Shown one piece after another: positions 1 to 12,000 of a DNA stretch of 30,785 bases (positions within the stretch are counted from its first letter, which is position 1; each line of letters begins with the position of its first letter). Location: positions 1 through 30,785 of the forward strand of contig JAEXAH010000114.1 in the NCBI GenBank assembly GCA_023458315.1, in the 5' to 3' direction. The position numbers and the translations under genes are program-made. The stretch is from Pseudomonadota bacterium. Lineage in GTDB: Bacteria > Pseudomonadota > Alphaproteobacteria > Rhodospirillales > Magnetospirillaceae. The notes below the pieces were generated by a model. The model saw only the letters and a list, made by a program, of their open reading frames with translations. It was not told the DNA's origin and ran no database searches.

Positions 1-3000
1 CCGCCCAGGCCGCCGACACCCAGGCCGCCACCTACAAGGCCGCCGCCGAAGCGGGCGGCAGCGCCTCGGCCGTTGCCGCCGCCGCCCAGGCCGCCGCCGA
101 TGCCGCCAAGACCGCCGTGTCCCAGGCCACCATCGCCACCCAGCAGGCGGCCCAGGCCGCACAGCAGGTGCAGGCCCTGGCCACCTATCAGAACAGCATG
201 GACAGCGCGGTCGCCACCGCCACCACCGCCGTCAAATCGGCCATCGAGACGGTGAACTGGGCCACCGCGCTGTACAACGCGGTATCGTCGCGCGATGCCG
301 CGCAACTGGCGGTCAATTCCAGCGCCAGCGCCACCGACGCCACCGACAACAAGACGGCCATGGCCGCCGACCTTGCCAGCCTGACCGCCGCCACCGGCAA
401 GTGGGGGCAGTTGAGCGCGTGGAACACCAGCCATGCCGCCAGCACCGCCGACAAGGAAGCGGCCGCCACCATCGCCGCCGCCTATAACCGCGCCCTGGCG
501 GCCAAGGACAAGATGACCGCCGCGTCCAACGACGCCAACACCCAGACCGCCACCGCCCAGGCCCAACTGGAACTGGCCCAGAGCAAGACCGCCGCCGCCC
601 TGTCCGCCACCAGTCTGAGCGAGGCGCTGCGCCTGACCGCCGAGGCGCAGAACGCCGCCGCCGAGGCCCAGCGTCTGGCGGCCATCGTCGCCAACGACAA
701 GGCCCAGGCGGACAATGCCAAGGCGATCATCGAAAAGGCGTTCGCCGACGCCCAGACAGCGGTGGCGACCCTGGCCGTCGCCACCCAGATGCAAACCTAT
801 GCGGGCACGGCGCAGGCGCGTCTGGCCGACGTGCAATCCGACCACGCCCAGGTGGTCAAGGATCTGGGCATCGCCCAAACCAAGGCGGCGGCCGTGGCCG
901 CCCAGGTCACGTCCGGCAGCATCGACCTCGGCACCGCCGAGATCGCCAAGAACGCCGCACTGGGCGCGGTTTCCGACGCGGCGACCCAGAAGGCGGAGGC
1001 CCAAAGCGCCTATGCACTGGCCAAGGCGGCGGCCGACAGCGCCACCAGCTACTACAATGGCCTGAGCGCCAGCGCCAAGACCTCGGTGGTCACGACCTAT
1101 TACAATCAGGCGGTCAAGGCGGCCGCCGACGCCAAGGCGCTGCTGGACGACGCCAGCCTGAAACTGGCCGCGGCCCAGGGCGCCGCCACCGCCGCCACCA
1201 CCGATTACAACGCCCTGGTCGCCAACCAGGCCAACCTGACCGCCCTGTACGTGGCGGCCATCGACACCGCCGCCACCAAGGCCCTGGCCGCCAAGACCAC
1301 CGCCGACGCCCGCGCCACCGAAGCCGCCAGCCTGTACACCTCGGCCGACAGCGCCGCCACCAGCGGTCTGGCCGTCGCCGCGGCGCTGAACGCCGACATG
1401 ACCGCCTTTGGCGCCAACAGCACGGTCGCCGCCTGGCAGACCTCGCTGACCGCCCTGACCACCGCCATCAATACCGCCGTGACCAAGCTGGCGGGCCTGA
1501 AGGCCGCCATCGAGGCCGCCCAGAGCGACGTCACCACCGCCTACGGCACCGTCCACGGCCTCGACCCGTTGACCAATCCCAATTCGGGCAACGTCACCAC
1601 CGCCCAGGGCAGCGCCGAACAGGCCAGCGCCAAGGCCAACCTGGCGGTCAGCCTGCGCGCCGCCATGGACCAGCAGATCGCCGAGATCAACGACAAGCTG
1701 GCCCAGGTGGCGGTGCTGCGGGCACAGTTCCAGTCACTGGCCAACGACGCGCCGGTGCTGACCAGCACGGCCGCCGTCACCCTGACCGCCATCGCCGAGG
1801 ACGTGGGCGACGGCGCCGCCAATGGCGGCGTCACCGTCACCAGTCTGGTGGCCAGCCGCGCCACCGACGCCGAAACCGCCAGTGCCAGCCTGGGCATGGC
1901 GCTGACCGGGGTGGACGCCGCCAGCGGCGGCAAGTGGCAGTACACCAACGGCACCACCTGGACCGACGTTCCCGCCAACCTGGATGCCGCCCACGCCCTG
2001 CTGCTGAAGGCCACGGACAAGCTGCGCTTCGTTCCCGACGCCAACTGGAACAGCCAGCAAGGCGGCCACACCGCCCCCACCATCACTTTCCGCGCCTGGG
2101 ACGGCAACACCGGCACCGCCTATGCCCAGGTCAACCTGAGCGCCGCCTCGGCCAGCGGCGGCTTCACCGCCTACAGTTCCGCCACCCTCACCGCGTCCTT
2201 GCCGGTGACGGCGGTCAACGACCTGCCGGTGCTGTCCGGCGCCATCGAGAAAAACGTGGCCGAGGACGGCACCGTCACCTTCACCGCCGCCGATTTCAGC
2301 GCCCGCTACAGCGACGTGGAAACCGCCACCCCGGCCAGCATCAAGGTGCTGACCCTGCCCGCCAACGGCGTGCTGAAGCTGAACGGCGTGGCGGTGGCCG
2401 CCAATCAGGTGGTCGCCTATGCCGATCTGTCCAACCTGACCTTCACCCCCACCGCCAACTGGAGCGGCGGCACCAGCTTTCAATGGGTGGCGTCGGACGG
2501 CACCGCCTTTTCCACCACCACCGCCAGCGTTTCCATGACGGTGACGGCGGTCAACGACGCGCCGGTCCTGTCGGGCAGCGCCCCGACCCTGACCGCCATC
2601 GCCGAGGACGTCGCCCCCGCCGTCAACGCGGGCAGCAAGGTTTCCGCGCTGCTGGCCAATTGCGCCAGCGACGTGGACAGCAGCAACCTGTCCATGCGCG
2701 TCACCGCCGCCAGCACCGATGGCGGTTCCTGGCAGTACAGCACCGACAACGGCACCACCTGGACCAATTTCGGCTCGTTCCCGCAGGATCTGGCGGCCAC
2801 CGCCGCCGTGCGCTTCGCCCCCAACCCCAACTGGAACAGCCAGCAAGACGGCCATGCCGCCCCCACCCTGACCTTCAAGGCGTGGGACGGCCAACTGGAA
2901 TCCGCCACCGCCATGACCGCGTCGGTGACGGTGTCGGCCGTCAACGACGCGCCGACCATCACCTTGCCCGGCTCGTTGGTTTTCGACGGCGTCAATGATC

Positions 3001-6000
3001 TGGCCACCTCGGATACCGTGTCGCTGGCGGGCAACCACAGCGTCGAGGCGCTGATCCGGACCAGCACCACCGGCTCGTGGCTGGGCATCGTCTCCAGCCA
3101 GAGCGGCCAAGCCTTTCAGCATATGGTGATCAACGGCGACAAGCTGGTCGTGCAGCTTTCCGATGCCGCAGGCCACACCGCCAATGCGCAAAGCACCATC
3201 CCCGTCACCGACGGGCAATGGCACAAGGTGGGGTACACCTACGATTCGGGTGTCATCACCATTTACGTCGATGGCGTCGCGGTCGGCACCGGCAGCGACG
3301 GCGCCATCAGCCTGTCGGGGATTTCGGCACCGTTGATGGTGGGTGTCAACCGTTCGGGCAACAGCGGCTTCTTCAACGGCGAGATCGACGAGGTCCGGGT
3401 GTGGAACACCCCGCGCACCGCCGCAGAAATGGCCGCGTCCTGGACGCCGTTGAGCGGGTCGGAAAGCAACCTGCTGGCCAACTGGACCTTCTCGACGCCC
3501 AATTCCGGCGCCGACACCACCGGCAACCACCCGCTGACCCTGGGAAGCGGCTCCGCCGCGCCCACCCCGGGAACGCCGGGCCAGGTTGCCATCCTGCTGT
3601 CCACCATGGCCGAGGACAGCGCCGCCGGAGCGGGGACGTCGGTTGCCGCGCTGACCGGCATCACCCATGACATCGACAGCGCCAACCTGGGCATCGCCAT
3701 CACCGGCACGCCCACCGGCAGCGGTGTGTGGCAGTACAGCACCGACAACGGCACCACCTGGAGCAATTTCGGCACGGTGTCGTCCAGTTCGGCGCTGTTG
3801 CTGGCCGCCACCGACAAGGTGCGCTTCGTTCCCGGCGCCGATTACAACGGTGACGCCACCTTCTCGTGGCGGGCCTGGGACCAGAGCACCGGCACGCGCG
3901 GCAGCAAGGTCAGCGCCGAATTGTTCGGCGGCAGCACCGCTTTCAGCACCGAATCGGCCACCGCCACCGTCATCGTCACCCCGGTCAACGACGCCCCTGC
4001 CGTCACCTTGCCCACCACCACCTCCAGCTTCACCGAGAACGGCACCGCCGACGCCCTGTTCTCGACCCTGACGCTGACCGATGTGGACAACGCCACCCTA
4101 AACGGCGCCACCATCACCATCGCCGCCCCGGTGGCGGGCGACGTGCTGAACTTCACCACCCAGAACGGCATCACCGGCAGCTACAGCGCGGGCGTGCTGA
4201 CCCTGACCGGCTCGGCCAGCGTCGCCGATTACCAGGCCGCCATCCGTTCCGTCACCTTCTCGAACCCGTCCGAGACCCTGGTCAACGGCAGCCGCAGCAT
4301 CAGCCTGACCGTCAGCGACGGCGCGCTGAACAGCACCCCCGTCACCGCCACCGTCACCGTGGTCGGCGTCAACGACGCCCCGGTCTTGCTGAATTCGGTG
4401 CATTTCGACGGCTCCACCACGCGCATGCTGGTCCCGCAGACCGAGGAAACCGCGTTCTCCGGCGCCGAGGAATTCACCATCGCCATGCGGGTCAAGCCCG
4501 AGGGCGCGGGCATTCTGTATCGTCAGGGGGCTTATTACGGCGAGTTGGGCATCCTGACCCGCGTCAATGCCGACGGCACCATGGAAGTGGCGTTCGATGC
4601 CCAAAGCACCGGCGGTTGGGACTGGTATCATACCGCCGCGGGCACCGTCAGCATGGATGCGTGGCACCAGATCGCCCTGGTCAAGACCGCGGCGGGCGGG
4701 GTGACGCTGTATGTGGACGGCGCCGCCATTCCCCTGCTGGACACCAGCAATAGCGTCGTCACCAGCCTGACCGGGGCGCGACTGACCGCCGCCCAAAGCA
4801 CGGCCCCCAACTATTTCGGCTTTTCCGGCGATCCCGGCACCCCCGATGCCTTCAAGGGCGATCTGGCGGAACTGGCGTTGTTCGACAAGGCCCTGAGCGC
4901 CGGATCGGTGGCGACCTGGAGCACTGGCGGCGCCACGAATCTGCCCACGAGCGACCTGTCGGCGCTCCAGACCGATTATGTGTTCGGCGCCGGAACCGGC
5001 AACCTGGTCCTGGACGTCAGCGGCAAGGTCGGCGCGCTGGACCTGACCGCCCTGGTCGGCGGCGGCGGCACCGCCCCGGCCTGGAACAATCCGGCGGCCC
5101 CATCCATCACCATCGTCGAGGACAGCACCGCGCGCGGTCAGGTGCTGGCCGCCGACGTGGACAGCAGCACCCTTGCCTATTCGGTCAAGACCCAGGCGGC
5201 GCACGGCGTGGTCAGCATCGATGCCGCCACCGGCAAATGGACCTATGTCCCCTCGGCCAATTACAACGGAACCGACAGCGCCGTTCTGCGCGTCGCCGAC
5301 GGCCAGGGCGGCTTTGCCGAGGTGACGCTGTCGCTGAACGTGTCGGCGGTCAACGACGCGCCGGTGATTTCCGGCCTGGGCGCCGCCATGGTCGTCGCCG
5401 CCGATGGCGACCCGGTGGACGCCTTCAGCGGCGGTCTGTCCATGATCGACGTGGATTCCAGCAAGTTCACCACCCTGACCATTTCCATAGTCAACGGCCA
5501 TCCCGGCGACATGCTGGACCTGCACCCCATCGCCGGTGGCGGGTTCGGCATGGACGGCGGCCAGTTGTATTACAACGACCCCCAGGGCAATTGGGGCGCC
5601 CATGGCGATGTCATCTTCTCGGAAGACGGCATCACCTTCATCTTCCCGCCGGGCAAGGAAGCATCGGCGGCGCTGATCAACGATCTGCTGAAGGGCACGA
5701 CCTTCGCCAGCCTGTCGGACGTGGGCGGCACCCGCACCCTGTCGGTGACGGTCAGCGACAATGACGGCGCCACTTCGACGGCGGTCGATCGCGCCATCGA
5801 GGTCAACGCCCCGCCGGAACTGCTTGTTTCCGCCGCCGACCTGAACGACGGCGTCGAATTCGGACGGACCGGCTATGCGGCCACGGCGCCCGGTTCGGTG
5901 GTCAGCACCCGCGTCGATGATCTCACCGTCGAGATCCGCTTCAAATGGAACGCCGTCGATTTCGCCCGGGAACAGGTTCTGTTCTACAATGGCGATTCGT

Positions 6001-9000
6001 CCGGTTCCGGCTATGGCCTGACCATCTCGAACGGCCAGTTCACCCTGCTGGTCGGCGGCGTCCAGTCGCTTTCGACCGGCATCAACGTTCCCGATGATAA
6101 CTGGCATCACGTCGCCCTGGTGCGCGACGGCGGCCAATGGCATCTGTACCTGGACGGGACCGACACCGGCTTCAATTCGGAAATTCAGCCCAACGCCATC
6201 AGCGGCGGCCGGACCGTCATCGGCAATGCCAGCGAACTGAATTACGGCTTCAACGGCACCATCGACGACGTGGCGGTGTGGGCCGAAGCGCGCAGCGCCG
6301 CGCAGATCGCCGTGGACCAATACGGCATCGTCGGCACCCGCAACCTGGACGGCCACTGGAACGGCAGCATCACCAGCGGCACCCTGGCGGACCTGAGCGG
6401 CAACAACCACACCCTGACCGTGGCCAGTTCCGTGACCATGACCCCGGTTCCGGCCAGCGACACCATCGACGGCCTGACGCTGGAAATCGCCTTTTCCTGG
6501 AGCGGCCAGGGACCGGCCGCCCAGACCCTGTTCTTCAGCGGCAATTCCGAGATCGGCGGCTATGGCCTGCAAGTCCGGAACGGCACCTTCCACATCATGA
6601 CCGACGGCCCGGCGATGGAGGATACCGGCATCGCCGTTCCCGTCGGCGGCGACCACGATGTGGCGCTGGTGCGGGACGGCGGCATCTGGAAGCTGTACCT
6701 GGACGGCGCCGACCAGGGCATCAACACCATCGCCACCCCGTCGGACATGGCGGGCGGCCACACGGTGATCGGCAACGACGACCTGCTGGCGACGGCGTTC
6801 CAGGGCAGCATCACCAGCGTGGCGCTGTGGAACGGCGGCCGCGACGGCACCCAGATCGCCGCCGACGCCGTTTCGATCTCGCCCACGGCCAGCGGTCTGG
6901 TGGCCCATTGGACCGGCAACTCGCAGATCGGCCCCATGACCGACGTCTCGGCCAACGCGGTGCCGGTGTCCGCCACCGCGCCGTTCGAAAGCCTGGTCGG
7001 CCTGAACGCCATCGAAGGCGTCGCCACCACCTTCACCCTGACCACGTCCGAAGACCCCGCCGCCACCATCACCATCGTCACCCCCCCGGCGCATGGCACG
7101 CTGACGGTGTCCGGCCACACCTACACCTATACCCCGGCCGCCGGGTACACCGGCCCCGACACCTTCAGCATCAAGACCCAGGACAGCCTGGGCGCCAACC
7201 AGACCTATGGCCTGGAAGTGATGGTGAAAGACGCCAACGCCGCGCCGACCTCGTCGGCGGTGCCCGCCATCGTGGCGCCGGTGGCGACCCCGGTCAGCGT
7301 CGATCTCGGCAGCTATTTCCACGATGCCGACAGCACCGATTCGCTGATCTATTCGGCGTCGGGCGGCAAGCCGGACTGGCTGCACCTGGACCCGGAAACC
7401 GGCGTGCTGAGCGGCACGCCGCCCATCGGCAACAACAGCGCCAGCTTCACCGTCACCGCCACCGACCGCGCCGGACTGACCACCACCCAGACCATCACCC
7501 TCAGCACGCCGGAACTGAGCGTGGCGGGCATCAACCTGCCCGGTTCGGCGCTGGGCTTCGACGGCGGCGATTCCGCCCAGACCAAGCTGACCGGCATGTC
7601 CTCGGCCTCGGGCACGGTGGAATTGTGGGTGCAGATGGCCAACTGGCAGCCCGGCACCGAGCAATACATCGTCGGCAACACCATCGCCCAGGGCGATAAC
7701 AACGCTTTCGCACTGGGAATCACCGCCTCGGGGCTGGCGCTGCATTACGGCGGCAACACCCAGAGCGACACCCTGATCCTGAACGCCGCCACCGGCGCCT
7801 TCACCCAGGGCTCGTGGCACCATGTGGCCTTCAGTTGGCAGGCGCAGGGCCCCGAAACCACGCTGGCGCTTTACGTGGATGGCGTCCTGGTGGACACCGA
7901 CACCACCATCCTGCACATCGCCCCGGAAAACCTGGCCGATTGGAGCCTGGGCAACAGCGGCCCCGGCACCACCCCGCTGGACGGCATGGTCGGCACGGTG
8001 GACAACGTGCGGATCTGGAACGATGTCCGCACCCCGGGCGAAATTCTCGGCAATTTCACGGTCAAGAGCCCCGCCGCCAACGACCATCTGCTGGCCGACT
8101 GGCGCATGGATACCATGACCGAGGACGGCACCCTGACCGATTCCTCGGGGAACGGGAACCACCTGTTCCTCGGCTCGGACGAAACATCCCCGGCCCGCCT
8201 GAACCCGCCGGGTCAGGCGCTGAACCTGAACGGCGGCTACGTCGAATTGCAGAACCCGGTGCTCACCAGCCTGATGACCATCGAGGCATGGGTGAAGCCC
8301 AACCAGTTGCAGCCGGGCGACAGCGGTTTCGTCACGCCCACCGATTTCTCGCCCATCTATTCCGTCGGAACGCCCGGCACCGTCGGCTATCTGGCGGTCG
8401 GCTACACCGATAGCGGCGCCCTGACGCTGCGGTATTACGACAACGGCGAAACCTACAACCTCAGCCAGTCCATGGGGCACCTGAACGCCGACATGTGGAG
8501 CCACGTCGCCGTGGTCATCGGCCCCAGCGAATCGGGCAAGAGCGTCGCCCTGTACGTGAACGGTCAACTGGCCGACACCGGGGCCATCCCCGACCTGCCG
8601 GTCGGCCCGGCCAGCCAAGCCTATGTCGGCCATATCCCGGGCGGCAACTCGCTGGCGGGCGGGTTGGCCGATGTGCGCGTCTATGACGGCGTGCGGACGC
8701 CGGGCGACATCCTGCTGGACATGAACACCCGTCTGACCGGCGACGAATACGGGCTGTTGCTGGGCCTGTCGCTGAACCAGACCTATACCAACAATTCCGT
8801 CACCCATTTCAACGTCGAACGGTCCGGCGACGACACCCCCGCCTTCACCGACGCCTGGCTGACGGGATCCGGCACCATCGGCGGCATCAAGGAAGCATCC
8901 TACGGCAGCACGCTGACAGTGCGCGAGGACACCCCCGTCACCACCAAGATCCTGGCCGTCGACCTGGGCAGCCACGCCCTGACCTATGCCGTCGACGCGG

Positions 9001-12000
9001 GCCACCAGCCCAGCCACGGTTCGGTGCACATCCAGAACGACGGCACCCTGACCTATCGTCCCGACGACAATTACGTCGGGAACGACAGCTTCACCCTGCG
9101 CGTCACCGACGGACAGGGCAACGTCGCCACCCGGATCATTACCGTGGACGTGACCGAGGTGGACGATCCGGTCAGCGCCGAGCCGCCGCCCGGCACCGAT
9201 TTCGGCGCCCTGTCGCTGCACGGCAACACCAAGGTCGCCATCGCGGGCGGCCTGAACACCGGCAACAGCGCCCTGACCTACGAAGCCTGGGTCCGCTACA
9301 ACCCCAACATCACCGCGCCCCAGACCATCCTGGCGGCGGGCGCGGGCGGCACCGCGGCCGCCCTGACCCTGGGCGCCAACGGCGCCGTCACCTTCACCCT
9401 GGGCGGCCAGCCGGTGTCCACCGTCCTGGACGGCAATTGGGGCGGCTGGCACCACATCGCCGCCACCGCCGAGACGATCGGCGGCGTCACCACCATGATC
9501 CTGTACGTGGACGGCAAGGCCGCCACCAGCTTCAGCGGCGCCTTCTCGTATTCGGTCGGCGGCGGCGGGGCCGCCCTGGGCAGCACCGCCAGCGGCGGCG
9601 ATTACCTGAACGGCAAACTGTCGGACGTGCGCGTCTATACCGAAGTGCGCAGCATGGCGGAAATCCGGGCCGACATGGCCGGAACCGCCGTGGACAACGC
9701 CGCCTTGCTGGGCCGCTGGGAATGCGACGAGGAAAACGGCACCGCACTGGCCGACACCAGCCCCGGCGGAACCCATGGCGGCACCATCGTCGGCAGCAAT
9801 TTCGACTGGGACGACCGCGTGGTGGCGGTGGCCACCACCGGCACGCCCATGTCGGTCGGCGGCCTGTTCCTGTACGACCCCGACACGCTTTCGGGCCGGG
9901 ACGGCAACACCCCCGGCAGCATCCGCGTCACCCTGAGCGCGACCCACGGCACCCTGACCCTGGACGGCCAGACCGCGAAAACCGTCAGCGTCGAAGGCAC
10001 GCTGGAAGCGTTGAACGCCCTGTTGTCCACCGTCACCTATCTTGCCGATGCCGACTATGCCGGCACCGACAGCATCAAGGTGGTGATCGACGAGAAATCC
10101 CCCGACCTGACCCGTCTTGACGGCGGAACCATCCCGGTCTTCGTGCTGGCCGCCCCCAGCGCGGGCCACGACAGTCTGGTCGGGTCGCCCGGCGCCGACA
10201 TCATCGACGGTTTGGCGGGCAATGACGGCATCTGGGGCCGCCAGGGCAACGACACCCTGATCGGCGGCGACGGCGACGACCGCCTGTACGGCGAGATCGG
10301 CGACGACACCCTGATCGGCGGGACGGGCAGCGACACCCTGGAAGGCGGCGACGGCAACGACCTGATCCTGGGCGGCGCGGGCCGCGACACCATCAACCTG
10401 AGCGGCGGCGGCAACGATGTCGTCGTCTACACGGCGGCCAGCGAATCCTCTGGCCCCAATTCCGACATCATCGAAAACTTCCATGCCACGGCCCATATCC
10501 GCTTCGAGGGCATGGTCGGCATCACCTATGACCCCGCCTACACCCTGACCAACATCAGCGCCAACCCGCCCGGCGACCTGCCGGGATGTCTGTCGCTGAT
10601 CGACACGCTGGGGCCTGACAACCAGTTGTACTTCTTCACCGCCGACGGCCACGGCTTCCTGTACGTCAAGGGCGGCGCCTACAGCGGCACGCTGGTTCAA
10701 CTGTCCGGAATCAACGTCGCCCCCACCGCCGACCAGATACTGATGGCCAACATCGTCACCGGCACGATGGCGGCCGATTCCCTGGTCGGCACGGCGGGGA
10801 CCGACATCATCAGCGGCCTGGCCGGCAACGACAGCCTGAACGGCGCGGCGGGCAACGACGTGCTGATGGGCAACGAGGGCGCCGACACCCTGACCGGCGG
10901 CAGCGGCGCCGACACCTTCCAGTACGCCATCCACATGGAATCGACCACGGCCGCCATGGACGTGATCACCGATTTCAATGCCACCGAGGGCGACAGCATC
11001 AACGTGGCCAGCGCCATGGGCATGGCCTATGGCGGCACCGCCTATGGCTCGGTCCAGGCGACGGTGGCCGACACCGTCACCGCCATCCTGGCCGACAACG
11101 CCACCGCCGATCAGGTGGTGTACTTCACCCTGGGCGGCAACGGCTATCTGGTGTTCCACGGCGTGGACAGCCACGTCCCGGCCAACGGTCTGGTCATCCG
11201 CCTGGACGGCGTGACCACGGCGCCGCCGCGCAGTGCCATCTTCGGCATGATGACCCAGGCGGGCACCTCGGGCGCCGACCTGCTGGTCGGCACCGCCGAT
11301 GCCGACTTCATCGGCGGCGGCGGCGGGGCCGACGTCATCCGCGGCGGCGACGGCGCCGACACCCTGGTCGGCGGTGCCGGGGGCGACATCCTGACCGGCG
11401 GCGCCGGAAACGACACCTTCCTGTACACCGCCCCCGGACAGGCCAACGTCGTCGAGATCGACACCATCACCGATTTCGTCAGCGGCAGCGACCGCATCGT
11501 CTTCGGCGATATCAGCGGCGTCGGCTATGACGGCGTTCCCTATGGCGCCGTCGAATCCACCTTGATGGCGACCGTCGCCAACATCCAGATGGACCAAGGC
11601 GTCAACAACCGCGTGGTGTTCTTCGCCCTGGCGGGCGACGGCTACCTTTACGTCAAGGCGGCCGGAAACACCCATGACGGCACGTTGATCCGTCTGGCGC
11701 AGGTTGTCGATCCGCCCCTGCCCCAGGATATTCCCGGGGTGGCCGAGCCCATGGCCATCAACGCCACCGGCACCGGTGGGGCACCGCTGTCGGGAAGCTG
11801 GCAGGGCGACACCCTGACCGGCGCCACGGGGCAGGCGGTCTGGGGTCTGGACGGCGACGACACCATCGTCGGTGGCGCCAACGGCATGGTGAGCGGCGGC
11901 AGCGGGGCCGACATCCTGAGCGGCGACACCGGCACCCTCTACATCTACGGCAGCGCCGCCGAGTCCAATCAGGGCCAGGGCCACGATTCCATCACCCTGC

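Noticed and set aside
117..119. GTG as the start of the giant adhesin gene
   Set aside because: The frame is open to base 3 with the same Ala-rich repeat pattern before and after, so the gene begins upstream of the window.
1734..3668. A 644-codon minus-strand open frame
   Set aside because: Gly/Arg/His-rich shadow of the adhesin repeats with no domain.
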